A stretch of DNA of 64,000 nt from JAWXCB01 sp034440455 (lineage in GTDB: Bacteria > Bacteroidota > Bacteroidia > Chitinophagales > CAIOSU01), in the NCBI GenBank assembly GCA_034440455.1, contig JAWXCB010000008.1, positions 1 through 64,000 of the forward strand, given 5' to 3'. Position 1 is the stretch's first letter; every line of letters begins with the position of its first letter. The notes under the pieces were generated by a model. That model worked only from the letters and a program-made list of their open reading frames with translations, was not told the DNA's origin and did not search any database. Positions 34,375 to 42,489 of this stretch are shown piece by piece. The position numbers were made by a program, and so were the translations under genes.

Positions 34375-36180
34375 TTACAACTGGTCGCCACGCAAAGCGC
34401 GAAATCGCTTGCGGGCTTCAACCAAATAAATGCTGTCTTTGTATTTGAACAACAAATCCTGATAAAGCTGCTTCGCTTTCTCTTTATCGTTGAACGTAAA
34501 TTCATTCAACTCTGCAAGTTTGTACGTAGCGTCATCACCCAGCAATTCATCGGGATATTGCTGAATGATTTTTTCAAAAAAACCAGCTGCGGTTTGATAG
34601 TCCTGTTTTTTCAACGCGATGTTCGCCTTCATAAAATAAATATCATCCGTGAGCGTATGGTCGGGGAAAACGCGCAACACGGAATCAACCGAATTGAGCG
34701 CAGCGTCTGTTTTGTTTTGATAGAAATATAAATCCGCCTCTGCGAATTTCAGCATGGGCCACAACGTAGTGTCCAGCCCAAGATTATCCATGATGAAAAC
34801 GGAAAGTTTAATCGCATCATTTGAAATCAACTCCGTAGTGGCTGACTTTAACACGTCCAACTGCGCCTGCGCCCACTCAAATTCCCCGCGATAGTAGGAG
34901 AGCTTTGCATTTTTAAACCGCGCCAATTCACCGAGCGGCTCATCTTTGAATCCCTTGTCCACTTGCCCATAGAGTAATGCCGCTTCCCAAATTTCCCCTT
35001 TCATAATGTAGAAATCACCCAGCAGTAATTTCAATTCGCCCTTCACGCGCGGCTCGATGCTTTGATTGCTGATGAGATTATCCAGCAGGCTGATTGCTTT
35101 TTCATAGTTGTTCAGATAAAACGCCTGCAACTCCGCTTTCTCTTTAATCGCGTTTGCCGTTGCGCTGTTCACGCCAAACTCTTCAATGAATTTGTCAAAC
35201 TCTGCATCAAGCGTAGCCAAATCCAAAGGCGTGTAAGCAACGGAGTTGATAATTTTTTGTTTGTACACGCCCAGCATTTCTTCACGCGCCTTCATGTAAA
35301 ATGTCGCGCCTTTGCCTTTGTCTAGCACATATTGAAACGCTTCCAGCGCAGGCTCATACTCTTTCTCCGCGAGCGCTGAACGCGCGATGTTCATCAGGCG
35401 ATAGCCATTTTCTTTTTGCCGCTTGTCGAGCGCTTTCGCTTGTATAATTGCGCCCTTGAAATTTTTCTGTTGCACATAATGCCAAATCAGCAACTCATTG
35501 TAATACACCGCATCGGGATACTTTTGTGCGCGCGATAGTAATTGTATATGCAACTCATCGGCAAACGCTTTTTGCTGCACCACATTTTGCAACAGGTTTT
35601 TCACCGACTGGTCATTGCCGGGATTCTGGTCAAAATAGCTCAGGTAATTTTCAATCGTTTTCTGCGGGTTGTTTTGCTTTTCATAAATGGAAGCAAGCTC
35701 AAGCGAGAATGCGCCCGGGTCGCCCAGCAATTCTCTGCCCTTTTCGTAAGTCTTTGCAGCCAAATCATTTTCATTGTAATTGATAAATGCGCCCGCAAGC
35801 TGCACAATCACTCCGCCATTTGGCTTCAACAACTTAATCGCGTTGTTATATTCCTCTTTCCCTTTTGACAAATTTCCCTGCTGATTATAGAAATAGCCGA
35901 GGTCAACGAGATACGTTGGATTGTCGGGATTTTTTTTGATGTTCTTGCGCACCATTTTTTCCAACCCTTCATAATCGCGAATGTAGAGCAGTGAATTATA
36001 GAGATAGCGATAAATAGCAGGGCTTTGGTCTTTCTCGTAAAGTTTTGAGAGCAAGCCCGCAGCTTTTTCATACTCGCCATCGCGGTAATATTGAAACGCA
36101 AGACTTTGCTCGGTGTTTTCCTGCGCGAAAGAGCAAATCGAAATCAACAGAAAACAACAAGGAAGGACAATCTTTCTCAT
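34375..36180 (-). CDS. Periplasmic tetratricopeptide-repeat protein
   Basis: A 601-residue protein with a signal peptide (about 1-19, ending SFAQE) and many TPR-like helix pairs along its length, for example EQSLAFQYYRDGEYEKAAGLLSKLY near the N-terminus, DLGYFYNQQGNLSKGKEEYNNAIKL, and near the C-terminus FMKANIALKKQDYQTAAGFFEKIIQ and AKQLYQDLLFKYKDS. TPR arrays bind protein partners. This is similar in style to Bacteroidota proteins thought to act in envelope assembly, but a specific role is unknown. Single-gene unit. Confidence 0.85.
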   Translation of the reverse strand: MRKIVLPCCFLLISICSFAQENTEQSLAFQYYRDGEYEKAAGLLSKLYEKDQSPAIYRYLYNSLLYIRDYEGLEKMVRKNIKKNPDNPTYLVDLGYFYNQQGNLSKGKEEYNNAIKLLKPNGGVIVQLAGAFINYNENDLAAKTYEKGRELLGDPGAFSLELASIYEKQNNPQKTIENYLSYFDQNPGNDQSVKNLLQNVVQQKAFADELHIQLLSRAQKYPDAVYYNELLIWHYVQQKNFKGAIIQAKALDKRQKENGYRLMNIARSALAEKEYEPALEAFQYVLDKGKGATFYMKAREEMLGVYKQKIINSVAYTPLDLATLDAEFDKFIEEFGVNSATANAIKEKAELQAFYLNNYEKAISLLDNLISNQSIEPRVKGELKLLLGDFYIMKGEIWEAALLYGQVDKGFKDEPLGELARFKNAKLSYYRGEFEWAQAQLDVLKSATTELISNDAIKLSVFIMDNLGLDTTLWPMLKFAEADLYFYQNKTDAALNSVDSVLRVFPDHTLTDDIYFMKANIALKKQDYQTAAGFFEKIIQQYPDELLGDDATYKLAELNEFTFNDKEKAKQLYQDLLFKYKDSIYLVEARKRFRALRGDQL

Positions 36181-36390
36181 ACAGATTTTGGAGATGCTAA
36201 GTTAGCGCGGATTGCCCAAGAATATTTTTAGCGCTTTGTTCCTGAAGTAGAGTTGAAAAACTTTCTGTCTGCTATCACATTTGAAAAGATGAGCGCTAAA
36301 CCGGATGCGCTTACAATACCCATTAACGCTGCAAAGAAAAAAAGCATGTTGTTTGATTTTGAGATTGGAGATACGACACAAAAAACGCAA

Positions 36391-36771
36391 TCAGCGGGTG
36401 ATTATTGCCCGCACATACTTAAAAACTATTCCACCCAGCAGACAGCCGAGCATATTAGCAATGCCGTCATAAATATCAAACTGGCGGTCGTTGGATAAAG
36501 TACCCTGCATCACTTCAATTAAAAAACCATACGCGGAGCAAATCAAAAATGTGAACAGCATAAATCGAAAAGCAGGAGCGGAACGTATTTGCTTGGAGAG
36601 TCCGCGCAGGGAAAATACCATCAGCACAAAAAAAACAAACAGATGTCCGAGTTTGTCAAAGTTGACGATGTCCCAAATATTTGCCGGGGCAATAAATTTT
36701 CCCGGCAACATGGAAAGAAGAAAAATGAAAAGCGCCCAAACGAGGGCGGGCAGATAATTTTTGAGGAACAT
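36391..36771 (-). CDS. VanZ family membrane protein
   Basis: A 126-residue protein with four predicted membrane helices, starting YLPALVWALFIFLLSMLPGKF. The VanZ-typical FDKLGHLFVFFVLMVFSLRG (conserved DK..H) and a late glutamate helix with FLIEVMQGTLSNDRQFDIYDGIANMLG are visible. VanZ proteins affect glycopeptide resistance in enterococci; most bacterial homologues are uncharacterised. It starts four bases after the gcvH stop, so it is probably co-transcribed from the gcvH promoter. Confidence 0.88.
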   Translation of the reverse strand: MFLKNYLPALVWALFIFLLSMLPGKFIAPANIWDIVNFDKLGHLFVFFVLMVFSLRGLSKQIRSAPAFRFMLFTFLICSAYGFLIEVMQGTLSNDRQFDIYDGIANMLGCLLGGIVFKYVRAIITR

Positions 36772-36775
36772 GGCG

Positions 36776-37156
36776 TTACGCCTGCACCAATTCTTTGTAG
36801 GCTGCGCTGGTTAAGAGGGAATCTGCCTCGCTTTGGTCTTTCAATTTAATTTTCACCATCCAGCCTTTACCATACGGGTCTTGATTCACAGATTCGGGCG
36901 ATGATTCGATTTCTTTATTCACTTCCACGATTGTTCCCGACACGGGCATAAACAAATCTGAAACGGTTTTCACCGCTTCAATCGTGCCGAACACCGCTTC
37001 CCGCTCCACATCCTCATTCATCTTTTCTATATCAACATACACGATGTCGCCTAATTCGCGCTGCGCAAAATCGGTGATGCCGATGTAGGCGTATTCGCCT
37101 TCAACGCGAATCCATTCGTGGTCTTTCGTGTATTTTAAATTGTCGGGGAAGTTCAT
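36776..37156 (-). CDS. gcvH: Glycine cleavage system H protein
   Basis: A 126-residue lipoyl carrier that shuttles the aminomethyl group between the P, T and L proteins of the glycine cleavage system. The lipoyl-lysine lies at K63 in [12 protein letters not shown], within the [13 protein letters not shown] hammerhead fold. The ATG at 37156 is chosen because the promoter box lies at 37172-37179, making the longer frame (from 37174) impossible to initiate. gcvP and gcvT are not in the window. Confidence 0.95.
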   Translation of the reverse strand: MNFPDNLKYTKDHEWIRVEGEYAYIGITDFAQRELGDIVYVDIEKMNEDVEREAVFGTIEAVKTVSDLFMPVSGTIVEVNKEIESSPESVNQDPYGKGWMVKIKLKDQSEADSLLTSAAYKELVQA

Positions 37157-37171
37157 GGTCCAATTTTGCGA

Positions 37172-37201
37172 CAAAAATACTTAAAGCAGTCAGCTTTCAA
37201 A
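37172..37201 (-). promoter_or_regulatory. Bacteroidota-type promoter for gcvH-vanZ
   Basis: On the minus strand the bases read TTTG (37201-37198), an 18-base spacer, then TATTTTTG (37179-37172). This fits the Bacteroidota sigma-ABfr consensus TTTG/TAnnTTTG. The -7 box ends 15 bases before the gcvH ATG. Confidence 0.65.
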
Positions 37202-37306
37202 AGAAAGAATGATACAGACAACTCCGATTAAGGAGATTGTAGCTCTGATATCAAAGTGACGCAATCTTATTTATGTTTCTATTTCGATATACGCTCAAAC
37301 AAACGG

Positions 37307-37807
37307 CTACTGTTTAGCAAGCGAGGTAAGCAATTTATCCAAGTCGCGGGGCTTCAGGTTTTTGCCGATGATGATGCCATTCTGGTCAACGAGGAAGGAG
37401 GAAGGGATGGAACTTACGCCATAGCTGTCAACAACAATGCTTTTCCAACCGAGCAGGTCGCTCACGTGATGTTCCCAGATGAGGTTATCCTGCTGCACCG
37501 CATCAAGCCACTTTTCTTTATCGGTATCAAGGGAGATGCTAATGACTTTCAGCCCTGTTGCTTTTTGAAAAGCAGTGTCTTTGTATTTGTTGTAAAGCGA
37601 AACGATTTTAGGATTTTCTTCGCGGCACGGTTTGCACCACGATGCCCAGAATTCAAGCAGCACCAGATTTCCCCGTTGCGATGAAAGCGTGAAGGAGGTT
37701 CCATCCCTGTCGGGTAAAGTGATTTCCGGGGCAGGAGAACCGTTGATGAGATGGGAGGAGTTGAAATAGGAGCAGGAGGAGAGAAATAAACTAAAAAGAA
37801 TTGTCAT
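37307..37807 (-). CDS. TlpA-family thioredoxin lipoprotein
   Basis: A 166-residue lipoprotein. The lipobox is at SLFLSSC (Cys about residue 12). A TlpA/ResA-like thioredoxin fold follows with EFWASWCKPCREENPKIV (redox Cys pair WCKPC) and the cis-Pro loop SSIPSSFLVDQNG. Such proteins reduce periplasmic disulfides, often for cytochrome c maturation. The ATG at 37807 lies inside a palindromic repeat (37802-37883): the element's end TGTCAT supplies the ATG on the opposite strand. The longer upstream frame is repeat-derived and unlikely to be translated. Confidence 0.85.
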   Translation of the reverse strand: MTILFSLFLSSCSYFNSSHLINGSPAPEITLPDRDGTSFTLSSQRGNLVLLEFWASWCKPCREENPKIVSLYNKYKDTAFQKATGLKVISISLDTDKEKWLDAVQQDNLIWEHHVSDLLGWKSIVVDSYGVSSIPSSFLVDQNGIIIGKNLKPRDLDKLLTSLAKQ

Positions 37808-37883
37808 AGCGGAATCATTCCGCCATCCCCTCATTGCTTTAATACTTGACAACAGGGGATGCCGGAACAAATTCGGCATAACA
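37802..37883. repeat. Palindromic repeat element (TGTCAT family), cruciform type
   Basis: The element begins TGTCATAGCGGAATCATTCCGC...ATCCCC and ends GGGGATGCCGGAACAAATTCGGCATAACA. Each half is itself a hairpin and the ends are inverted repeats, so it could fold as a cruciform. The same plan is seen at 41003-41068. Half copies are at 2294-2317 and 22496-22520. The start codon of the TlpA-like lipoprotein is contributed by its terminal bases. Confidence 0.7.
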
Positions 37884-37889
37884 CTAACA

Positions 37890-38309
37890 CTATATCTCAT
37901 AAGCTTCAATCTGTTTTTTCCACGCATCGGGAATCGCAATGCTTTTCTTTTCATGGTAATCATAGCCGACCAGCACTGTTTGCGCCTTTGCAACAAGCAC
38001 AGGCGGCTCGTGGTTCACATTTACAATTTCATATTCCAAATCGAAACTTTTGTTGCCGATGCGGCTGCAACGGGTGCGCACCTGAATGGCATCCTGAATT
38101 TCAATCGGCAGAATAAAATCAACCGTAGCGCGGGCAAGAATAAAACCTTGCTTTGAAAAATCAATGCCTTTGCTGAGAATCTCATTAAAATAACGGATGC
38201 GCGCAATCTCAATGTAGGTGAGAAAGTTTGCATTATTCACATGCCCCATCGCATCCATATCAGCAAAGCGGATTTGAATGGGGGTGCTGTGGTGATATGA
38301 GGGGTTCAT
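37890..38309 (-). CDS. Acyl-CoA thioesterase, 4HBT superfamily
   Basis: A 139-residue hotdog-fold thioesterase, similar to YbgC/4-hydroxybenzoyl-CoA thioesterases. The catalytic Asp motif IRFADMDAMGHVNNANFLTYIE is near the N-terminus (Asp in DMDAMGHVNN), and the core strand RVRTRCSRIGNKSFDLEYE-like segment follows. It hydrolyses small or branched acyl-CoAs; the exact substrate is unknown. The ATG at 38309 fits the family length. Divergent from ridA with a 160-base shared region. Confidence 0.88.
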   Translation of the reverse strand: MNPSYHHSTPIQIRFADMDAMGHVNNANFLTYIEIARIRYFNEILSKGIDFSKQGFILARATVDFILPIEIQDAIQVRTRCSRIGNKSFDLEYEIVNVNHEPPVLVAKAQTVLVGYDYHEKKSIAIPDAWKKQIEAYEI

Positions 38310-38469
38310 GGGGGTTAAAAAAATAGAAACAATGCGGCTTTTGTGCGTTGGCTTCTCCCTTATTAGGGGAGACAAAGAGGGGTATCTGAATTTCAAAGTT
38401 ACCCCTTTGTATTTCCCCTAAAAGGGAAACACCTTGCGCTCGAATTGTATCTTCGCAAAAAACAAATTC

Positions 38470-38856
38470 ATGGCTGATAAAAAAATCATCCGCACTGACA
38501 GAGCGCCACTCCCAATCGGACCTTACAATCAAGCTGTTTTTGCAAATGGCTTTCTGTTTGTTTCCGGGCAAATTGCGCTCACGCCCGATACAGGCGAATT
38601 AGTGACCGGTGAAATTCGCGCGGAAACAAAGCGTGTGATGGATAACCTCAGCGCAATTCTTGAAGCAGCAGGCATGGATTTCAGCAGCGTAGTGAAATCA
38701 ACCATTTACCTCACCGACATGAACAACTTCGCAGTGGTGAATGAAATCTATGGCAGTTTTTTCAAAGAAGAAACCGCACCCGCGCGTGAAACAGTGCAGG
38801 TATCGAAATTGCCGAAAGGCGTGAATGTGGAAATTTCTGTGGTGGCTGTGAAGTGA
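38470..38856 (+). CDS. ridA: RidA family (Rid) protein
   Basis: A 128-residue enamine/imine deaminase that removes reactive 2-aminoacrylate released by PLP enzymes. Family motifs: APLPIGPYNQAVFANGFLFVSGQ near the start, the catalytic Arg in APARETVQVSKLPKGVNVEI (PARxxxxV), and a terminal Glu-bearing VEISVVA. The ATG at 38470 gives the normal family length; the frame upstream is not needed. Followed by one of two near-identical repeats that flank the EamA gene. Confidence 0.93.
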   Translation: MADKKIIRTDRAPLPIGPYNQAVFANGFLFVSGQIALTPDTGELVTGEIRAETKRVMDNLSAILEAAGMDFSSVVKSTIYLTDMNNFAVVNEIYGSFFKEETAPARETVQVSKLPKGVNVEISVVAVK

Positions 38857-38871
38857 TTATTCAAACATTAT

Positions 38872-38966
38872 TCCCGCAGATGTACGCAGATTTTAGAACC
38901 GCTGATTTACGCTGAAAATATCTGCGCATTCTGCGTGTAGTTCAATCTGCGAAAATCAGCGGGGAA
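38872..38966. repeat. Left copy of a 95-base repeat flanking the EamA gene
   Basis: Bases 38872-38966 match 39887-39981 without gaps (offset 1015), with about 14 mismatches by eye. The unit carries CGCAGATTTTAGAACCGCTGATT, then ATCTGCGC.. CTGCGTGTAG and AATCTGC, an imperfect palindrome built from AGATT/AATCT and GCGCAGA motifs. Such CAGATT-rich intergenic repeats are typical of this phylum. Confidence 0.8.
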
Positions 38967-39000
38967 TTTATCAGAGGCGAAAACATGACTGGTGAAATAG

Positions 39001-39879
39001 CTATTTCCCCGTCAAATAAATCCCAAGAAGAATACAGCCCAGCCCAACTAAATCAACTGCGTGAATGACTTCTCCGTCATTCAAACCCCAGAGTACCGCA
39101 ACAACAGGAATCAGATAGGTGCAGGTTGATGCAAACAAGGCGGTGGTCTTTTGAATCAGCACGTTGAATAATGAAATGGCAACTGCTGTTCCCATCACGC
39201 CAAGAATGGCGAGATAGCCAAGCGCTTTCCATGCTTCAGGATTTGTTTTGAAAACTTCAATTGCACCGCTTTGATATGCGATAGCAGCCGCAACGGGACC
39301 GACAAAAACAAACGACCATGCGGTAAGCCCGATAGCCGGTAATCCGCTCAATCCACGTTTCAAAATATTGGTTGCAATTCCGTAACAGATACCTGCAACG
39401 ATCACCAGCAGCGCGAACAAATTATTTCCATCAAGCAAGCCGTTGGAGCGAATGAAAATAGTAGCACCGCATCCGATAATTCCCAGTAGGACTCCTGCAA
39501 TTTTGAAGTTGTTTAAATTTTCCTTGAAGAAAAAAGCTCCTACAAGCAGCGTGAATAGCGGCACCAGCGCATTAAGAATTGCTGCAAGCGAACTGGAGAT
39601 TTTTGTTTGCGCGGTTGCAAACAGAATTGCGGGCAATGCGCTTCCCAATAATCCCACCAAGGCGACATAGAGCCATTGTTTTGCGGTGAGGTTTTTCAGC
39701 TGCCATACAAAAAGAAAAGGCAGCAATGCAACAAACGCAATCGTGACGCGCAAGCTGGCAAGCTGCAAGGGAGTAAAGACTTTCAGCGCATATTTGATGA
39801 GGATGTAGGAACTGCCCCAGATGAGCGCAAGCAGGATGAGCAGCATCCAATTGGCGGGCGATGGTTTTTGATTATTCAT
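39001..39879 (-). CDS. EamA/DMT-family transporter
   Basis: A 292-residue drug/metabolite transporter (RhaT/EamA) with ten predicted membrane helices in two five-helix repeats: the first starts MLLILLALIWGSSYILIKYAL, the second NNLFALLVIVAGICYGIATNIL. The typical PLQLASLRVTIAFVALLPF and C-terminal ALFASTCTYLIPVVAVLWG segments are present. Such proteins export metabolites or amino acids; the substrate is unknown. The gene is bracketed by the 95-base direct repeat. Confidence 0.92.
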   Translation of the reverse strand: MNNQKPSPANWMLLILLALIWGSSYILIKYALKVFTPLQLASLRVTIAFVALLPFLFVWQLKNLTAKQWLYVALVGLLGSALPAILFATAQTKISSSLAAILNALVPLFTLLVGAFFFKENLNNFKIAGVLLGIIGCGATIFIRSNGLLDGNNLFALLVIVAGICYGIATNILKRGLSGLPAIGLTAWSFVFVGPVAAAIAYQSGAIEVFKTNPEAWKALGYLAILGVMGTAVAISLFNVLIQKTTALFASTCTYLIPVVAVLWGLNDGEVIHAVDLVGLGCILLGIYLTGK

Positions 39880-39886
39880 GAATTAC

Positions 39887-39981
39887 TCCCGCTGGTGTGC
39901 GCAGATTTTAGAACCGCTGATTGACGCTGAGAACATCTGCGCTCTCTGCGTGTAGTACAATCTGCAAAAATCATCTGGAAA
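39887..39981. repeat. Right copy of the 95-base repeat flanking the EamA gene
   Basis: Second copy, same orientation as 38872-38966, lying between the EamA start and the obg stop. The same GCAGATTTTAGAACCGCTGATT core is present. Direct repeats on both sides of one gene could allow recombination that excises the transporter. Confidence 0.8.
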
Positions 39982-39984
39982 TTC

Positions 39985-40986
39985 TCACCCGATGTCTTCG
40001 TTGAGCGCCTTCCACAACAAGTCTTTCAACTTATCCAATCCTTTTCCCGTGAGCGATGAGATAAAAATGTGCGGCACTTTTTTCGGCAATTCTTTTTTCA
40101 GCATTTTCTCCAATTCATCGTCTATTAAATCGCTTTTTGTAATTGCTAAAACTCTTTGTTTATGCAGTAGTTCTTTGTTGAATTGCTTTAGTTCATTCAA
40201 CAGCACTTTATACTCAGCGGCAATGTCTGCGCTTTCGGCTGATATCATGAACAGTAACACGGAGTTGCGCTCAATGTGGCGCAGGAAACGATGTCCCAAC
40301 CCTTTGCCGAGATGCGCTCCTTCGATAATTCCGGGAATATCCGCCATCACAAACGACTTTGCATCATGATAGCTCACAATGCCGATGTTGGGCACAAGCG
40401 TGGTAAAAGCGTAGTCTGCAATCTTGGGCTTTGCCGCGCTCACCACTGAAAGCAGCGTTGACTTACCCGCGTTCGGGAAACCCACCAATCCGACATCGGC
40501 AAGAATTTTTAACTCAAGAATACGCCAGCCTTCTTCGCCCGACTCGCCCGGCTGCGAATGGGTGGGAGACTGGTTGGTGGGAGTGCGAAAATGAAAATTA
40601 CCCAATCCTCCGCGACCGCCTTTCATCAGAATTTTTTCTTCGCCATCATCGGTGATTTCAAAAATGATTTCACCTGTTTCTGCATCCTTTGCTACTGTAC
40701 CCAGCGGCACTTCGAGCAATTGGTCTTTTCCGTCAGAGCCTGTGCGGTTTTGTCCAGCGCCCTTCACGCCATTTTCAGTAAGAATATGTTTGCGATATTT
40801 CAGGTGCAGCAACGTCCACATTTGCTTGTTGCCCCGCACGATGATGCTGCCGCCCTTCCCTCCGTCACCGCCATCGGGACCGCCTTTCGGAATAAATTTT
40901 TCACGATGAAAATGCCTGCTACCCGCACCGCCATCGCCTGACTTGCAGAAGAGTTTTACGTAGTCAACAAAATTTGAATTTTCCAA
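39985..40986 (-). CDS. obg: GTPase Obg/CgtA
   Basis: A 333-residue ribosome-assembly GTPase. The N-terminal glycine-rich Obg domain (about 1-158) opens [22 protein letters not shown]. The G domain (about 159-333) has P-loop GFPNAGKST (G1), TTLVPNIG (G2), [17 protein letters not shown] (G3, switch II), TKSD (G4) and SSLTGKG (G5). It binds the 50S subunit and responds to ppGpp in other bacteria. The start is TTG at 40986. No C-terminal extension beyond the G domain, as is usual in Bacteroidota. Confidence 0.96.
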   Translation of the reverse strand: MENSNFVDYVKLFCKSGDGGAGSRHFHREKFIPKGGPDGGDGGKGGSIIVRGNKQMWTLLHLKYRKHILTENGVKGAGQNRTGSDGKDQLLEVPLGTVAKDAETGEIIFEITDDGEEKILMKGGRGGLGNFHFRTPTNQSPTHSQPGESGEEGWRILELKILADVGLVGFPNAGKSTLLSVVSAAKPKIADYAFTTLVPNIGIVSYHDAKSFVMADIPGIIEGAHLGKGLGHRFLRHIERNSVLLFMISAESADIAAEYKVLLNELKQFNKELLHKQRVLAITKSDLIDDELEKMLKKELPKKVPHIFISSLTGKGLDKLKDLLWKALNEDIG

Positions 40987-41002
40987 TGAGGGATTTGTTT
41001 TC

Positions 41003-41068
41003 TGTCATTGCGGATTTATTCCGCAATCCCCTTTGAGTTGGGGATGCCTCAACGAGTGCGGCATGACA
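41003..41068. repeat. Palindromic repeat element (TGTCAT family), cruciform type
   Basis: A 66-base element running TGTCATTGCGGATTTATTCCGC...AATCCCC to GGGGATGCC...GCGGCATGACA. The first half contains the hairpin TTGCGG/ATTTATT/CCGCAA and the second TGCC...GGCA. It lies between adk and obg. Compare 37802-37883, which has the same plan but a longer centre. Confidence 0.7.
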
Positions 41069-41069
41069 A

Positions 41070-41639
41070 TTAGTTATCTATCGCAGCAGTAAGCCTGTTA
41101 AAAATTTCATCAATGCTTCCTTCGCCTGCAATGTTTGATAGCTTGCTTTGCTTGTCATAATAGTCGGCAACAGGAAAAGTTTTTTTACGGTATTCTTCCA
41201 ATCGGTTGCGCACGGTCGCTTCGTCCTGGTCGTCTGACCGTCTCGATGTTTTGCCGCGATTCAGCAGGCGTTTGATTAATTCGGGCTCGCTCACCTGCAA
41301 CGATAACACACGCGTGATAGGATATTTTTTCGCGTTGAGCAACTTATCCAATGCTTCAGCTTGCGCGATGGTGCGTGGAAAGCCATCGAAAATGAATCCG
41401 CCTGCGGTGGTGCTTTCATCCAATTTTTTGCTAATCATTCCAATCACAACTTCATCGGGCACGAGCTTGCCGTTATCCATGAATGCTTTCGCTTCCAGCC
41501 CGAGCAGGGAGTTGGCAGCGATTTCAGCGCGCAGCAAATCACCGGTGGAAATATGCACGAGCTTGTATTGAGCGATGAGCTTTTCCGCCTGCGTACCCTT
41601 ACCGCTGCCGGGAGGACCAAAGAGAATAATGTTGACCAT
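41070..41639 (-). CDS. adk: Adenylate kinase
   Basis: A 189-residue short-form adenylate kinase balancing AMP, ADP and ATP. P-loop GPPGSGKGTQ at 8-17, AMP-binding STGDLLRAE and DGFPRT (FIFDGFPRTIAQAE), and the LID-region R in TSRRSDD. The long zinc-binding LID insert is absent, as is usual in Bacteroidota. A promoter matching consensus lies upstream. Divergent from tsaB. Confidence 0.96.
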   Translation of the reverse strand: MVNIILFGPPGSGKGTQAEKLIAQYKLVHISTGDLLRAEIAANSLLGLEAKAFMDNGKLVPDEVVIGMISKKLDESTTAGGFIFDGFPRTIAQAEALDKLLNAKKYPITRVLSLQVSEPELIKRLLNRGKTSRRSDDQDEATVRNRLEEYRKKTFPVADYYDKQSKLSNIAGEGSIDEIFNRLTAAIDN

Positions 41640-41658
41640 GTGTTTCGATTTGGGGCGG

Positions 41659-41689
41659 TAAAGTTACGATTGCGATTGCATAGGGCAAA
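41659..41689 (-). promoter_or_regulatory. Bacteroidota-type promoter for adk
   Basis: Read on the minus strand: TTTG (41689-41686), a 19-base spacer, then TAACTTTA (41666-41659), one mismatch from TAnnTTTG. The -7 box ends 19 bases before the adk ATG. Good fit to spacing and sequence. Confidence 0.55.
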
Positions 41690-41724
41690 GCGATTGCAGA
41701 GAGCTTTGTAACATTGCTTTTCAA

Positions 41725-42402
41725 ATGCCACTGCTCCTCCATATTGAAACTGCTACGGAAATTTGCTCTGTAGCTTTGAGTGAAAGCGGAAAATTGCTTT
41801 CCTTGCAGGAGGAGCGCAGCCCAAATTCCCATTCAGCAACGCTTACATTACTGATTGAAAAGGTTTTTGCAGATGTCGGACTCTCTATGCAAAAGCTTGA
41901 GGCAGTCGCGGTGAGCGCTGGTCCTGGTTCCTTCACGGGATTACGCATCGGGGTTTCGGCTGCAAAAGGATTGTGTTATGCGCTTGATAAACCACTGATT
42001 GCTGTGCCCACGATGCAGGGGATGACTGCCGGTGCAGTTGAACAAATGAAAAATAAAGATGCGCTTTATTGTCCTGTATTGAACTCAATTAAGCAGGAAG
42101 TATATGCAGGTTTGTATGATTTTAACCTTGAGGAAATCATTCCTGCATCACCAGCAGAACATACATTGACGGAATTTATTCCCCGCTTCAATCAACAGCC
42201 GGTTTATTTTTTTGGAACAGGCGCAAAAAAAATACCCGCAAATATTTATGAAAAAGCAGAAACGCTCCCTCACTTTTCAAACTCCGCAAGAGATATGATA
42301 CGAGTAGGTGAAAATCATTTTGAAAAACAACAATTCGTTTCCGTGGAATATTTTGAGCCGCTGTACGTGAAAGGTTTTGTGGTGCGGGTTCCTTTAAAAT
42401 AG
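41725..42402 (+). CDS. tsaB: tRNA threonylcarbamoyladenosine biosynthesis protein TsaB
   Basis: A 225-residue ASKHA-fold protein, the non-catalytic dimer partner of TsaD in making t6A37 on ANN-decoding tRNAs. Typical features: PLLLHIETATEICSVALSESG at the start and the highly conserved VSAGPGSFTGLRIGVSAAKGLCYALDKPL around residues 63-90. The metal-binding histidines of TsaD are lacking, consistent with TsaB. Divergent from adk. tsaC, tsaD and tsaE are not in the window. Confidence 0.94.
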   Translation: MPLLLHIETATEICSVALSESGKLLSLQEERSPNSHSATLTLLIEKVFADVGLSMQKLEAVAVSAGPGSFTGLRIGVSAAKGLCYALDKPLIAVPTMQGMTAGAVEQMKNKDALYCPVLNSIKQEVYAGLYDFNLEEIIPASPAEHTLTEFIPRFNQQPVYFFGTGAKKIPANIYEKAETLPHFSNSARDMIRVGENHFEKQQFVSVEYFEPLYVKGFVVRVPLK

Positions 42403-42461
42403 AATCTCGACAACTTCAAAACTCTTCTTGTTAAATTAATTTTCTCTGCGTGTGTTTTATG

Positions 42462-42469
42462 TAAATTTG
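42462..42469 (+). promoter_or_regulatory. Candidate -7 box upstream of PhoD-like phosphatase
   Basis: TAAATTTG is an exact match to TAnnTTTG, 20 bases before the ATG at 42490. No TTG is visible at the ideal -33 distance. Confidence 0.4.
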
Positions 42470-42489
42470 ACTCGCACAAAAAGTACGCT

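Noticed and set aside
36253..36498. 81-codon open frame antisense to the end of the VanZ gene
   Set aside because: It overlaps a recognised gene on the other strand, has no family motif, and the composition is that of a chance frame.
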